NCBI GenBank assembly: GCA_013393545.1
Contig: JABXHG010000572.1
Location: 18,541-82,540, forward strand
Reading direction: 5' to 3'
Length of the DNA stretch: 64,000 nt
DNA from: Alteromonadaceae bacterium
GTDB lineage: Bacteria > Pseudomonadota > Gammaproteobacteria > Pseudomonadales > Oleiphilaceae
Shown here: positions 10,243-19,635 of the stretch, one piece after another
Position numbering within the stretch: position 1 is the stretch's first letter
Layout: each line of letters opens with the position of its first letter
Position numbers and translations under genes: made by a program
The notes under the pieces: generated by a model
What the model was told of the DNA's origin: nothing
What the model saw: the letters and a program-made list of their open reading frames with translations, nothing else
Database searches by the model: none

Positions 10243-11168
10243 GAGGCTTCCCCCAAATCGATGTGCATTCCATCCCAGGACACTTCTATGCCGTGCTCGC
10301 TCAGCTCGGCCCGCTCCGCGGAGTCTTCGTCCAGGATCGGATTGGTGTTGTTGATGTGAATCAGAATCTTGTGGGCGGCTGGCATGGTGTCCAGCAACTC
10401 GATCATGCCCTCCGGGCCGCTCTGGGCCAGATGCCCCATGGCCTGGCCCGTCTTGGTGCCCACTTCCTGACGAATCATCTCGTCGTCGTGCCAGACGGTG
10501 CCATCTACCAGCAGAACGTCGGCTTTGCGCATCCACTGGCGAATCCGCTCGTCCGGCTGCCCCAGACCCGGTGCGTAAAGCACGGTGGTGCCGGTCCGGG
10601 TGTCGCGGATAAACAGGCCGATGTTGTCGCCCGGATGGGGATTATCCCGGCGCGGTGAATACGGCGGCGCGTTGCTGAGCAGCGGAATGGCCGTCAGTTG
10701 GATGGACGGCGCACAGGGAATGCTGAACTCTAGCTGCTCACTGGCCTCGATTTCCTGCCAGTTCAGGCCGCCGTTCCAGTGCTTGAGCATATTGAACAGC
10801 GGAAAACCCGAGCTCAGGTCGTCGTGCACCTGCCGGGTGCACCAGACGTCCAGCGGCAACCCCTCTCGCAGTGACAGCAAGCCGGTGGTGTGATCCACCT
10901 GGCTGTCCATCAGCACGATGGCGTTGATGCCAGTATCGCGCAGGGCTCGGGCCGGCTGCATGGCCGGAAACGCCGCCAGTTGGGCACGAATGTCAGGGGA
11001 GGCGTTGAACAGAATCCAGCGTTCACCGTCTTCGCTGATGGCGATGGAGGATTGGGTTCGGGCTTCGGCGTTGATCGTGCCATTTCGGTAGCCGGAACAG
11101 TTGTGGCAGTTACAGTTCCACTGGGGGAACCCTCCGCCGGCGGCGGAGCCAAGGATATGAATCTGCAT
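10239..11168 (-). CDS. pqqB: PQQ biosynthesis protein PqqB
   Basis: This 309-residue metallo-beta-lactamase-fold protein is implicated in hydroxylating the PqqA-derived tyrosine and in PQQ handling. Recognisable segments are [18 protein letters not shown] near the N-terminus, [13 protein letters not shown] and the C-terminal [12 protein letters not shown]. The start is set at the ATG at 11168, with AGGG eight bases upstream, rather than the GTG at 11177. It lies downstream of pqqA and is separated from it by a strong hairpin. Confidence 0.95.
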   Translation of the reverse strand: MQIHILGSAAGGGFPQWNCNCHNCSGYRNGTINAEARTQSSIAISEDGERWILFNASPDIRAQLAAFPAMQPARALRDTGINAIVLMDSQVDHTTGLLSLREGLPLDVWCTRQVHDDLSSGFPLFNMLKHWNGGLNWQEIEASEQLEFSIPCAPSIQLTAIPLLSNAPPYSPRRDNPHPGDNIGLFIRDTRTGTTVLYAPGLGQPDERIRQWMRKADVLLVDGTVWHDDEMIRQEVGTKTGQAMGHLAQSGPEGMIELLDTMPAAHKILIHINNTNPILDEDSAERAELSEHGIEVSWDGMHIDLGEAS

Positions 11169-11190
11169 GGGAAGCACCCTGAGAGGAGGC

Positions 11191-11212
11191 GGCCAGCGCC
11201 GTGGCGCTGGCC
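11191..11212 (-). promoter_or_regulatory. pqqA-pqqB intergenic hairpin
   Basis: GGCCAGCGCC at 11191-11200 and GGCGCTGGCC at 11203-11212 form a perfect 10-bp stem with a 2-bp gap, between pqqA and pqqB. There is no T-run after it. Hairpins at this spot in other pqq operons are associated with a more abundant short pqqA transcript; attenuation or RNA stabilisation is inferred here. Confidence 0.75.
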
Positions 11213-11221
11213 GGTCTGGCC

Positions 11222-11293
11222 TCAGCGATTGGCGAAGTACATGGTGACTTCAAAACCGATTCGCAGGTCTTCGTAGGCGGGTTTGGTCCACAT
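11222..11293 (-). CDS. pqqA: PQQ precursor peptide PqqA
   Basis: This 23-codon gene encodes the peptide that supplies the carbon and nitrogen skeleton of PQQ. The translation has the conserved Glu-x-x-x-Tyr (E15, Y19 in EVTMY) that is crosslinked by PqqE, and the common start [14 protein letters not shown]. An AGAGGTGA ribosome-binding site lies just upstream of the ATG. It is the first gene of the leftward pqq operon, and an intergenic region of about 220 bp separates it from a divergent NosR-like gene. Confidence 0.97.
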   Translation of the reverse strand: MWTKPAYEDLRIGFEVTMYFANR

Positions 11294-11515
11294 AATGCTC
11301 ACCTCTTGTCATGATTATTAGCGCATTGGTGTCAGTGCCGGTCTACCGGCCCTACAACTTCATCCTAGCGACAGAGTTTCAGCCCCAATATGGTACTTTG
11401 GGACCGTTTTCCGCCCGCACAAAGTACCGTCATCCTGCCTCCGAGGTTGAATTGAGACTCCCCCGTAACCGCTTAGCATTGGATAAGCAAAATAATAATT
11501 GGAGGGGGTTTGGTA
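11294..11515. promoter_or_regulatory. pqqA / NosR-like divergent promoter region with inverted operator candidate
   Basis: The region must hold promoters for both directions. It contains GGTACTTTG at 11392-11400 and its exact inverse CAAAGTACC at 11420-11428, 19 bases apart. The left copy extends to a 15-bp motif (11391-11405) resembling motifs upstream of four other gene sets in this locus. It is a candidate binding site for one of the LuxR-type response regulators encoded nearby. Confidence 0.55.
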
Positions 11516-13624
11516 ATGAACGGATGGATTATCCGGGGGTTGCTTTTGCTGCTGGTATTGCCAGCGCTGGCAAGGGCGGAGCTGACCGACGACAAACGCG
11601 AACTTATTCAACGACTGTTCCCTTCCGCAACCGTGATTGGCGACAAACTGGACGATGTGCCCGTCTACCCCGTGTTTCAGCTCCAGGACTTGCTCGGCTA
11701 TGCCTATAACAGCACCGATCTAAGCCCGCTTCAGGGCTTTGCCGGTAAACCCATTGAGATGATGATCGGGCTGGACGTGAAAGGCCGGTTCACCGGCGTC
11801 GAAGTTCTCAATCATCACGAGCCGGTGTTTCTGCATGGTCTGGGCGAGGGGCCCATGTTTGAATTCATTGACCAGTACATCGGGCGCTCTTTGGGCGATC
11901 AGATCATCGTCCAGGCTTCCAGTTCCGGGAAGTCCGGCCAGAGCGCCGACGGTAAAACCGTCTATTTCGACGGCGTCAGCAAGGCCACCGTCTCGGTATT
12001 GATCATCAACGACACCATCCTCTCCTCGGCCTTGATGGTGGCCCGTAAAAAACTTGAAGGTTTTGCCCAGGCCGCGCCCACCCGTGCCCGCCCCGACTTT
12101 TACGAGCCGCTGACCTGGGCCGAACTGATTGAGCGGGGCTACGTGCAAAAAGCGACGGTCTCGGCCAAACAGGTGGCCGATGCTCTGGGGCGTCCGCTGT
12201 CGGATTATCCGGAGGATCTAACTCCGGGCCCGGGGCAGCAATTTTCGGAGCTTTACTTCGCCTATATGAATGCTCCCATGGTTGGGCGAAACCTGCTGGG
12301 GGATGAAGCCTATCGGGCGTTTCAGGCGCGTCTGGATGACCGGGGCAAGGTGATGATGGTGCTCTCCAGGGGCACGTACCCCCACACCAGCGAAGCGTTT
12401 GTGCCCGGCAGCACTCCGTCCCGCATTGGTCTTGATCAGGGGCCCCTGGCCATCGAGATGCGAGACCTGAACTGGCTGTCGCCGGAGCAAACTTTCGCCG
12501 CCGCAGGCATGCCCACGATGGATGCCGTCAATTTGTTCCGGGTGGGCGGCAACGCCGGATTCAACCCCGGCGCAGAGGCCACCTTCAACCTCTCGGTTAG
12601 CGCGCCACTGAACCACCTGGTAACGGACAGCGCCCGCTTTTCGCTGCCGGTGCAGTTCTCTGGTGAGCTGTTCGAGACGGTGGACACTGGCCCCACGCAA
12701 ACCCGCGAGCCGGTCTGGGTCGGCTTATGGAAAGAACGCTGGTTGCAGATTTCGCTGCTGATCGCCGCATTAACCGTATTAACGGTGTTCTTTGCCCGGC
12801 AGAAAACCCTGACCCGGCATCCCAAATGGGTGCACCGGTTCCGCTGGGCCTTTTTGTTCTTCACCCTGTTCTTCATTGGCTTCTACGCCCAGGGCCAGTT
12901 GTCGGTGGTGAACATTTACACCCTGTTTCTGGCCATCTGGGACGGCTTTTCGCTGAACGTCTTCCTGCTGGACCCCATCATTTTCATTCTTTGGAGCTAC
13001 ACCTTTGTCACGCTCTTTATCTGGGGCCGGGGCGTGTTCTGCGGCTGGCTTTGCCCGTTTGGCGCGCTTCAGGAAATGGCCGCATGGCTGGGAGAGAAAC
13101 TGAAGTTTCGCCAGATCCGGGTGCCTGAACGTTGGCACCGGCGCCTGATTCTTCTGAAATACCCGATCCTGCTGGTGCTGGTAGGAACGGCTTTTTATTC
13201 CCTGTCGCTGGCGGAGAAACTGGTGGAAGTAGAGCCGTTCAAGACCAGCATCACCCTCTATTTCTGGCGCTACTGGCCGTTTGTGGCCTATGCCGTAGGC
13301 CTGCTGGTAATCGGCATGTTCGTTCACAAGTTCTATTGCCGATACCTGTGCCCGTTGGGCGCAGGTCTGGCGGTGCTGGGCCGGTTCCGTCTGTTCAGCT
13401 GGCTCAAGCGCATTGAGCGCTGCGGCTCTCCCTGCCAGCACTGCAAGAACGCCTGTGGTATTAATGCCATTCGCAAGGACGGACGCATCGATTACGACGA
13501 GTGCATTCAGTGCCTGGAGTGCGTGGTGATTCTGCGCGACGACACCCAGTGCGTGGACAGCATTATCCGCAACAAACAGGCCCGCAAAGACGCCCGGATT
13601 CTGGCCACCGACGCGGGCGCCTGA
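11516..13624 (+). CDS. NosR/NirI-type FMN-binding, polyferredoxin membrane protein
   Basis: This 702-residue protein starts at the ATG at 11516 with GGAGGGGG eight bases upstream. In order it has a signal peptide (1-21), a periplasmic FMN-binding domain with a D152-GVSKAT-158 flavinylation motif, several membrane segments from about residue 410, two CxxxCP motifs (CGWLCPFGALQE, CRYLCPLGAG), and a C-terminal pair of cysteine clusters (CGSPCQHCKNACG, CIQCLEC) for 4Fe-4S centres. NosR moves electrons across the membrane during nitrous oxide reduction. No nos genes lie here, so it may instead feed or drain electrons for the periplasmic PQQ system; that is inference from its divergence from pqqA. 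Confidence 0.85.
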   Translation: MNGWIIRGLLLLLVLPALARAELTDDKRELIQRLFPSATVIGDKLDDVPVYPVFQLQDLLGYAYNSTDLSPLQGFAGKPIEMMIGLDVKGRFTGVEVLNHHEPVFLHGLGEGPMFEFIDQYIGRSLGDQIIVQASSSGKSGQSADGKTVYFDGVSKATVSVLIINDTILSSALMVARKKLEGFAQAAPTRARPDFYEPLTWAELIERGYVQKATVSAKQVADALGRPLSDYPEDLTPGPGQQFSELYFAYMNAPMVGRNLLGDEAYRAFQARLDDRGKVMMVLSRGTYPHTSEAFVPGSTPSRIGLDQGPLAIEMRDLNWLSPEQTFAAAGMPTMDAVNLFRVGGNAGFNPGAEATFNLSVSAPLNHLVTDSARFSLPVQFSGELFETVDTGPTQTREPVWVGLWKERWLQISLLIAALTVLTVFFARQKTLTRHPKWVHRFRWAFLFFTLFFIGFYAQGQLSVVNIYTLFLAIWDGFSLNVFLLDPIIFILWSYTFVTLFIWGRGVFCGWLCPFGALQEMAAWLGEKLKFRQIRVPERWHRRLILLKYPILLVLVGTAFYSLSLAEKLVEVEPFKTSITLYFWRYWPFVAYAVGLLVIGMFVHKFYCRYLCPLGAGLAVLGRFRLFSWLKRIERCGSPCQHCKNACGINAIRKDGRIDYDECIQCLECVVILRDDTQCVDSIIRNKQARKDARILATDAGA

Positions 13625-14089
13625 TCCGGCTACCTGCCCCCGGGCCTGGCCCGGGGTACGGCCGGAGTAAACACGCTTCGCCACAGCCCTTGCTCTCTTC
13701 CACACCCTGCCCCTCCCAACGGCTTTCTCCACATCAGTGTCTGGCCCAGCCTTCCGGGCATCCCGCAAGCCCCTTCGGCCACACGCCCTGAGAAAGGCGC
13801 GGATGGCCACACACGTCGTCACACACCGATGCATACGTTTGAAGCGCCGCAGGCAGGCTCTGGCCTCGGATACGGGTGCGGATGCGGATGCGGATGCGGA
13901 AGACCGACACGAGGCTGCCGCAGAGACAAGGCAGTAAAAGAGGAGCAGGAGTGTCTCGACAGCCCGGCACACTGGCGCTCAGGCACAAAAAAAGCCCCTG
14001 AAAAGGGGCCAAAAGGAGAGACAACTTGCGTTATTGAGAAAGCATGAACGGCAGGCATTCCCTGGCCTGCCGGTGTCGCTGTCTTCTGT
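13625..14089. other. 465-bp intergenic stretch between convergent genes
   Basis: No convincing gene is seen. It holds a GC-rich hairpin right after the NosR-like gene (CCCCGGGCC at 13637-13645, GGCCCGGGG at 13647-13655), a short run of GGATGC/GGGTGC hexamers around 13873-13902, and a terminator for the leftward aldehyde dehydrogenase gene. Short frames here are compositionally biased and not supported. Confidence 0.6.
13988..14011 (-). terminator. Rho-independent terminator after exaC
   Basis: Read on the minus strand, a GGCCCCTTTTCAGGGGC hairpin is followed by a run of seven T residues. It lies about 80 bp beyond the stop of the aldehyde dehydrogenase gene. Confidence 0.8.
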
Positions 14090-15610
14090 TTAGAAGAAAC
14101 CCAGCGGGTTGGCGTCGTAGCTGGTCAGCATGCACTTGGTTTGCTGGTAGTGTTCCAGCGCCATCTTGTGCGTTTCACGACCAACGCCGGACTTCTTGTA
14201 ACCGCCAAACGCGGCGTGTGCCGGGTAAGCGTGGTAGCAATTCATCCAGACACGACCAGCCTGAATGGCGCGGCCCATGCGGTAGGCAACATTGGTATCG
14301 CGGGTCCAGACGCCGGCACCCAGACCAAACTCTGTGTCGTTGGCAATTTCCAGCGCTTCTTCTTCGGTCTTGAAGGTGGTCACACCCACAACCGGTCCGA
14401 AGATTTCTTCCTGGAAGACGCGCATTTTGTTGTCGCCTTTGAACAGCGTTGGCTGGATGTAATAGCCGTTGCTGAATTCGTTATCCAGGTGCTCGCGGTC
14501 ACCGCCGGTCAGCACTTCCGCGCCTTCCTGCTTGCCGATCTCCATGTACGACAGGATCTTGTCGAACTGTTCCTGGGAAGCCTGGGCACCTACTTGCACT
14601 TCGGTGTCCAGCGGGTTGCCACGCTTGATGGACTTGGTGCGTTCAATGACCTTCTGCATGAACTCTTCATACATGTCTTCCTGAACCACGGCCCGTGATG
14701 GACAGGTACAGACTTCGCCCTGGTTGAAGAACGCCAGAACCAGCCCTTCAACGGCTTTGTCGATGAACTCGGGTTCGGCCTGCATTACGTCGGAGAAGTA
14801 GATGTTCGGCGATTTGCCACCAAGTTCCACAGTCGAGGGAATGATATTCTCGGCAGCACACTTGAGGATGTGGGAGCCAACAGGCGTGGAGCCGGTAAAG
14901 GCAATCTTGGCAATGCGCGTGCTGGTGGCCAGGGCCTGGCCGGCTTCAATGCCGTAACCGTTGACGATGTTGATAACGCCCGGTGGCAGCAAGTCGCCGA
15001 TCAGTTCCATCAACACCAGAATGCTGGCAGGGGTCTGTTCCGCCGGTTTGAGCACGGTGCAGTTGCCGGCCGCAAGGCACGGGCCCAGCTTCCAGGCCGC
15101 CATCAGCAGCGGGAAGTTCCAGGGAATAATCTGCCCCACCACGCCCAGCGGTTCGTGGAAATGATAGGCCACGGTGTTGTGGTCAATCTCGCCCATATGA
15201 CCTTCCTGGGCACGCAGACAGCCGGCAAAGTAACGGAAGTGGTCCGCTGCCAGGGGGATGTCGGCGTTCAGGGTTTCACGAACGGCCTTGCCGTTGTCCC
15301 AGGTCTCGGCAACCGCGATTTTCTCGAGATTGGCTTCGATCCGGTCGGCAATTTTCAGCAGGATATTGGAGCGCTCGGTGGGAGAAGTCTTGCCCCAGGC
15401 GGGAGCCGCCTTGTGCGCCGCGTCCAGCGCCAACTCAATGTCTTCGGCGGTGGAGCGCGGAATTTCGCAGAACGCTTCGCCCGTTACCGGCGTGATGTTT
15501 TCGAAGTACTGGCCTTTGACGGGCTCAACCCACTCACCACCGATGTAGTTCTGGTAGCGGGATTTGAAAGAAACGACAGAACCCTCTGTTCCAGGTTGTG
15601 CGTAGATCAT
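14090..15610 (-). CDS. exaC: NAD-dependent aldehyde dehydrogenase ExaC
   Basis: This 506-residue ALDH-superfamily enzyme should oxidise acetaldehyde and other aldehydes produced by the PQQ dehydrogenases to acids in the cytoplasm. The general base lies in VELGGKSPN (E262) and the catalytic cysteine in FNQGEVCTC (C301); the [10 protein letters not shown] and FTGSTPVG motifs bind NAD. The ATG at 15610 with AGAGGT upstream is preferred over a start at 15640. It corresponds to PA1984 and PedI-type enzymes by position next to a PQQ alcohol dehydrogenase. A terminator separates it from the upstream pedH-like gene. Confidence 0.92.
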   Translation of the reverse strand: MIYAQPGTEGSVVSFKSRYQNYIGGEWVEPVKGQYFENITPVTGEAFCEIPRSTAEDIELALDAAHKAAPAWGKTSPTERSNILLKIADRIEANLEKIAVAETWDNGKAVRETLNADIPLAADHFRYFAGCLRAQEGHMGEIDHNTVAYHFHEPLGVVGQIIPWNFPLLMAAWKLGPCLAAGNCTVLKPAEQTPASILVLMELIGDLLPPGVINIVNGYGIEAGQALATSTRIAKIAFTGSTPVGSHILKCAAENIIPSTVELGGKSPNIYFSDVMQAEPEFIDKAVEGLVLAFFNQGEVCTCPSRAVVQEDMYEEFMQKVIERTKSIKRGNPLDTEVQVGAQASQEQFDKILSYMEIGKQEGAEVLTGGDREHLDNEFSNGYYIQPTLFKGDNKMRVFQEEIFGPVVGVTTFKTEEEALEIANDTEFGLGAGVWTRDTNVAYRMGRAIQAGRVWMNCYHAYPAHAAFGGYKKSGVGRETHKMALEHYQQTKCMLTSYDANPLGFF

Positions 15611-15787
15611 GGTATCGACCTCTTGTTTTGTTGTTCGCATGGCAACGCGGCCTTTCGCGTTTACACGTCCAATTTAGACTGGGTGCCAGAGTGGGTGAAT
15701 GACCCGATGGGGCCGAAAAACTCGTTCATTAGTAGTAGATTTTGAGGTGAGCGGTCAGAGGGCGTGCGGCACCCGGGTTATGCGAAG

Positions 15788-15818
15788 AAAAAAAAGGGGG
15801 CTGCCCGAAGGCAGCCCC
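15788..15818 (-). terminator. Rho-independent terminator after the pedH-like gene
   Basis: On the minus strand GGGGCTGCC, a TTCG-type loop and GGCAGCCCC are followed by eight or more T residues. It lies about 35 bp beyond the stop of the PQQ dehydrogenase gene and uncouples it from exaC. Confidence 0.9.
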
Positions 15819-15850
15819 AAACAGCCCAACAGTGAGCTCGGCAGTAATCT

Positions 15851-17626
15851 TTAGTTCGCGGCGACACGATCCTTGGGCAATTTGAACGTCCAGACCATGC
15901 CGCCCTGATTGAAGTGTTTGACAACCTTGGCGACTTCGCCGCCCCACAGCGGTACGGCACCGCCCCAACCAGAAGACACGGACACGTACTGCTCACCATC
16001 CATGGTCCAGGTCACCGGGGTACCCACCACACCGGAACCGGTATTAAAGCGATACAGTTCTTCACCGGTTTTGGCGTCGAACGCCTTCAGGTAGCCTTCC
16101 GGCGTACCGGTGAACACCAGGTTGCCGGCGGTCGTCATCACGCCACCCCAAAGCGGTGCCGTGTTCTCATAACGCCACACTTCTTCGCCGGTTTTCGGGT
16201 CTATAGCCCGGAGAACGCCGATATAATCCTCATTGGCAGGCTTGATGGTGAATCCAGCCCCCAGAAACGCCGCCCCTTTCTTATAGGAAACCGGCTCGTT
16301 CCAGATATCCATGAACCATTCGTTGGACGGCACATAGAACAGTTCGGTGTCCTGGCTATACGCCATCGGCATCCAGTTCTTGCCACCCAGGAAGGCAGGC
16401 TGTGCCACGACCGTTTCGCCCTTGCCGCCTTCCATCTCGGCTGGATTGCCGGGACGACCTCCCTCGGCAAAGATCGGGCGACCGCTATCAGGGTCCAGAC
16501 CTTCGGCCCAGGTGATCTTGTCAACGAACGGAAAGCCCCGGATAAAGTCGCCGTTCTCGCGGTTCAAAACGTAGAAGAAGCCGTTACGGTCGGCGGTGGC
16601 GGCGGCCTTGACGGTTTTGCCGTCTTCCTCGTAATCGAAGGAGATCAGCTCGTTAACGCCATCGTAATCCCAGCCATCGTGCGGAGTGGTCTGGAAGTGC
16701 CACTTGATGCTGCCGTCGTCCGGGTCAATGGCCAAGCGAGAAGATGAGAAGAGGTTGTCGCCCGGGCGAAGGTGGGAGTTCCAGGGGGACGGGTTACTGG
16801 TGCCGAAAAACAGGGAATCGGTGTCCGGATCGTAGGTGCCGCCCAGCCAGGGGGCCGCGCCGCCGTTTTTCCACATGTCGCCAGGCCAGGTCTGGCCGGC
16901 CTTGCCACCTGAAATGCCATTCTCGACTTTCTTGCCGTCTTTGTAGACGTACCCCATGTGGCCTTCCACCGTCGGGCGGGTCCAGACGATGTCGCCGGTG
17001 TCCGCGTCATAGGCTTCAACCTTGCCGACAATACCAAACTCACCACCGGAGACGCCCGTGATGACCTTGCCCTTGACCACGATCGGAGCGGCGGTGATCG
17101 CATAACCGGCCTGGTAATCGGCCACCCGCTTGATCCACATCGGCTTGCCGGTGTCTTTGTTTAGGGCGACCAGCTTGGCATCCAGAGTGCCGAAAATCAC
17201 CTTGTCGCCGTACAGGGCCACCCCCCGGTTGACCACGTCACAACAGGGCATGATGCCGTCCGGCAGGCGGGCGTTGTACTGCCACAGCTCTTCACCGGTT
17301 TTGGCGTCGATGGCGTAAACGCGCGAGTAGGACGCGGAGACATACATGACTCCATCCTTGATCAGCGGCTGGGATTCCTGGCCGCGCATTTTCTCGTTAC
17401 CGAACGAAAAGCCCCAGACCGGCTGCAGGTGCTGGACGTTGTCGGTGTTCAGATCCTCAAGCGGGCTGAAACGCTGGCCCTGGGTACCCATGCCGTAGCT
17501 GACGATGTCTTCCGGCGTGTTCTGGTCGTTCATGATGTCTTGGTCGGTTACCGCATGGGCACTGGTGGAAACAGCCAGTGCCAGCGCGCTGGCGGCAATG
17601 CCAAGCCCGAACTTATTGGTTTTCAT
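15851..17626 (-). CDS. pedH: PQQ-dependent alcohol dehydrogenase, lanthanide (PedH) type
   Basis: This 591-residue periplasmic quinoprotein has a Sec signal peptide (1-25), the eight-bladed propeller repeats (DAKTGEELW and similar), and the vicinal disulfide pair C128-C129 in [10 protein letters not shown]. Metal ligands are recognisable as E196 (GGEFG), N278 (SNPSPWN) and the catalytic D320 in PHDGWDYDG. An extra aspartate two residues later (D322) is the hallmark of lanthanide-dependent PedH and XoxF enzymes; calcium enzymes have Ser or Ala there. It oxidises alcohols and aldehydes and passes electrons to cytochrome c. It lies 175 bp downstream of a XoxJ-like gene on the same strand. Confidence 0.9.
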   Translation of the reverse strand: MKTNKFGLGIAASALALAVSTSAHAVTDQDIMNDQNTPEDIVSYGMGTQGQRFSPLEDLNTDNVQHLQPVWGFSFGNEKMRGQESQPLIKDGVMYVSASYSRVYAIDAKTGEELWQYNARLPDGIMPCCDVVNRGVALYGDKVIFGTLDAKLVALNKDTGKPMWIKRVADYQAGYAITAAPIVVKGKVITGVSGGEFGIVGKVEAYDADTGDIVWTRPTVEGHMGYVYKDGKKVENGISGGKAGQTWPGDMWKNGGAAPWLGGTYDPDTDSLFFGTSNPSPWNSHLRPGDNLFSSSRLAIDPDDGSIKWHFQTTPHDGWDYDGVNELISFDYEEDGKTVKAAATADRNGFFYVLNRENGDFIRGFPFVDKITWAEGLDPDSGRPIFAEGGRPGNPAEMEGGKGETVVAQPAFLGGKNWMPMAYSQDTELFYVPSNEWFMDIWNEPVSYKKGAAFLGAGFTIKPANEDYIGVLRAIDPKTGEEVWRYENTAPLWGGVMTTAGNLVFTGTPEGYLKAFDAKTGEELYRFNTGSGVVGTPVTWTMDGEQYVSVSSGWGGAVPLWGGEVAKVVKHFNQGGMVWTFKLPKDRVAAN

Positions 17627-17766
17627 GGTGCGCTCTCCAGTTCTCTTGTTTTAAGCGTCTCGGCGGATCGGGAAAACTTCCCGGTTCCGTTACGATTCTT
17701 CGCTTTGGGGTCTGAACCAACAATTACTCGCCCGAACAGGTTTTCTCATCACTTGGTCGTACTACC

Positions 17767-17796
17767 TGCCCGCTGCCCCACCCAGGGTGGCGGGCA
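17767..17796 (-). other. Hairpin between XoxJ-like and pedH-like genes
   Basis: TGCCCGC at 17767-17773 pairs with GCGGGCA at 17790-17796, enclosing a further CACCC/GGGTG pairing. It has no T-run, so it may be an RNA processing or stability element rather than a terminator. Confidence 0.45.
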
Positions 17797-17801
17797 AGGC
17801 C

Positions 17802-18761
17802 TTACTCGGCACCTTCGGCGCGCTCAATCATCGTCTCGTCCAGAAATTCTCGGTAGTAGCCCGGCACGCTGTAGCTCAGCCCTTCCCGCTCGAACAGATC
17901 GTGCATCTCACCGCTTTTCACCAGTCGGTCCATGATCGCTTCAAGGGCATAACCAAACTGGCGATGGGTGTGCTTGATGGCCATACCCACGTCCCAGACT
18001 TGCTTGCCGATACCCGGAAAGCCGTTGTCCGCCAGCTTAAAATCGTCATTTTCCGCTTTGCCCAGTTCGTGATCGATTTCTGCGCGCATGCCCATCACCG
18101 CACTGACCTCACCCTCATGCATGGCGTCAAAGGCGTCGCCCACGTTGGGGTAGTGCCGTACCTGGTTGCGCATTCGGCCGCCAAAGGCGGAGCTCAGGTA
18201 AAAGTCCGGCAGGGTGTCGATTTCCACACCGATCGGGTGGTACTGGAACTTGGCGACGGTCTCCACCGATTCCAGCTTTTCGGGGTTGAAGGCAATCTGC
18301 CAGGAGGCCTGCTGGTAGGGCCCGAACAGCACCACCTGTTCATTGATGTACTCGCCGGTGGAGTCCTGCATGTAGGCGTACTGTTTGTCGTACGGCACCC
18401 GCAGCATCACGTCGGCCAAGCGTTGCTTGGCCAGGTAATGCCCTTTCCAGACGTTGTTGCGCAGGTCATCGCCAAGATTCTCGTCTGGAGTGATCCAGTG
18501 CACGATGAAGTCCACGCCCATTTCTTCGGCAATGCGCTTGCCAATGGCAATATCAATGCCCCGAGGTTCGCCATCCACCTCATAGGAATACGGTGGAAAA
18601 TCCTCGTAAACCCCCACTTTCAGGTAGCCAGAGTCCAGAATGATGTCGTAAGTGCGTTCGGCAGGACGGTTCAGCAGCTTGTCGCCGTCGTCTACCTCTT
18701 GAGCCAAAGCCACCTGGGCCAACATCAGCAAAGCAAGAATCTGAGACAGTATTTTTTTCAT
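17802..18761 (-). CDS. Quinoprotein dehydrogenase-associated periplasmic binding protein (XoxJ/MoxJ-like, TIGR03871)
   Basis: This 319-residue protein has a signal peptide (MKKILSQILALLMLAQVALA) and a solute-binding-protein fold (YDIILDSGYLKVGVYEDFPPYS, GIDIAIGKRIAEEMGVD). The ATG at 18761 with GGGAG upstream is preferred. Proteins of this type are encoded beside methanol/PQQ dehydrogenases without an ABC transporter and are thought to help activate or mature the dehydrogenase in the periplasm. It is encoded between the cytochrome c gene and the pedH-like gene, which fits that role. Confidence 0.88.
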   Translation of the reverse strand: MKKILSQILALLMLAQVALAQEVDDGDKLLNRPAERTYDIILDSGYLKVGVYEDFPPYSYEVDGEPRGIDIAIGKRIAEEMGVDFIVHWITPDENLGDDLRNNVWKGHYLAKQRLADVMLRVPYDKQYAYMQDSTGEYINEQVVLFGPYQQASWQIAFNPEKLESVETVAKFQYHPIGVEIDTLPDFYLSSAFGGRMRNQVRHYPNVGDAFDAMHEGEVSAVMGMRAEIDHELGKAENDDFKLADNGFPGIGKQVWDVGMAIKHTHRQFGYALEAIMDRLVKSGEMHDLFEREGLSYSVPGYYREFLDETMIERAEGAE

Positions 18762-18781
18762 TGTTTTCTCCCAACGACAAA

Positions 18782-18802
18782 GGGCCGGCACAAGGCCGGC
18801 CC
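18782..18802 (-). other. Hairpin between exaB and the XoxJ-like gene
   Basis: GGGCCGGC at 18782-18789 and GCCGGCCC at 18795-18802 form a perfect 8-bp stem with a 5-base loop. Only three T residues follow on the minus strand, so partial termination or transcript stabilisation between the genes is possible. Confidence 0.5.
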
Positions 18803-18840
18803 GAATTCAGGCATTAAATAGCGATGCTGCGGCCGTAAAC

Positions 18841-19266
18841 TTACGGCTTTGGCAGAGATTCCACATAGCTGCGGATCGCCCACATTGCGTTCTGATCCAT
18901 GCTCTTCTTCCAGGAAGGCATGCCCCGGTCGGTGCCGTTCATGACCCGGCCGATGAAATATTCGTCGTCCCATTCGGTCAGTTCGCGCAGGTCCGGTGTC
19001 AGACCACCGGACATGGCGCGAATGCCATGGCAGGCAGCGCAGTTACCGGCGTAGGCACTCTCACCAATTTTGATGGCCTGGGCGTTGTACTCGCCGTACT
19101 CGTTGCCTTCACGGAACGGATTTTCGTAGCGCACTTCGTCTCCCAGTGATGGCAGATTGCCCGTATCCACATCCTGTGGTGTAACGTTTCCGTGCGCGCT
19201 TGCCAGGCCGGCCAGCCCGAGCATGGATGCAGCCACCAATGCTTTGAGTGAAATGGACATTGCCAT
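18841..19266 (-). CDS. exaB: Cytochrome c-550, ExaB/PedF family
   Basis: This 141-residue periplasmic mono-haem cytochrome has a signal peptide ending at ASA, a CAACH haem-attachment motif and a probable axial methionine in DRGMPSW. It is the expected electron acceptor for the PQQ alcohol dehydrogenases. The ATG at 19266 is chosen because AGAGGT lies seven bases upstream; the frame extending to 19374 has no such site. The gene is transcribed away from exaA across a 369-bp shared promoter region. Confidence 0.92.
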   Translation of the reverse strand: MAMSISLKALVAASMLGLAGLASAHGNVTPQDVDTGNLPSLGDEVRYENPFREGNEYGEYNAQAIKIGESAYAGNCAACHGIRAMSGGLTPDLRELTEWDDEYFIGRVMNGTDRGMPSWKKSMDQNAMWAIRSYVESLPKP

Positions 19267-19635
19267 GGTTACTACCTCTCTTATTGGATTTCTTTCGGTC
19301 AGCCTTTGGATTTTTGGAAATGCCAACCTGCTGGAAACAAGTCTAAAAATCCGGCTACCTGTTCCGAATGCCACTTTCGCGCTTTTGGGGTAGTTCCTTG
19401 GTAGTAAACGGTGAGAGCGAAGGCCAAAGCACGATAGCCCGGTGAAAGCGGCAAAAACCTGCTTTTTATCAACAAGAAGCCTTTAGTTCGGGAAGTTCTC
19501 CCGGCGTTTCATGGCATTTTCCCGATCCTCCCCGGCGTTTTTCCGTCGCCATTTGTCGACGCTGAGGCCAATACTCGAGACGTCTTCGCCATGTGCGCGA
19601 CAGATGGTGACAACAAAAAACCAAGGGAAACGATT
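19267..19635. promoter_or_regulatory. exaB / exaA divergent control region
   Basis: This 369-bp region separates the cytochrome and calcium-type dehydrogenase genes. It holds a 15-bp motif TAGTTCCTTGGTAGT at 19391-19405 related to motifs elsewhere in the locus, and a partial copy CTTTAGTTC at 19481-19489. No clear sigma-70 promoter was identified. Regulation by the ExaE/PedR2-type regulator is inferred from the neighbouring genes. Confidence 0.5.

Noticed and set aside
9731..10536. Long minus-strand frame and N-terminal extension around pqqC
   Set aside because: They read through pqqB or pqqC in other frames; the ATGA overlap at 10239-10242 fixes the pqqC start.
13829..14047. Small frame with a CGCGCG run between the NosR-like gene and exaC
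   Set aside because: Low-complexity reading of a short hexamer repeat and terminator; no homology marks or ribosome-binding site.
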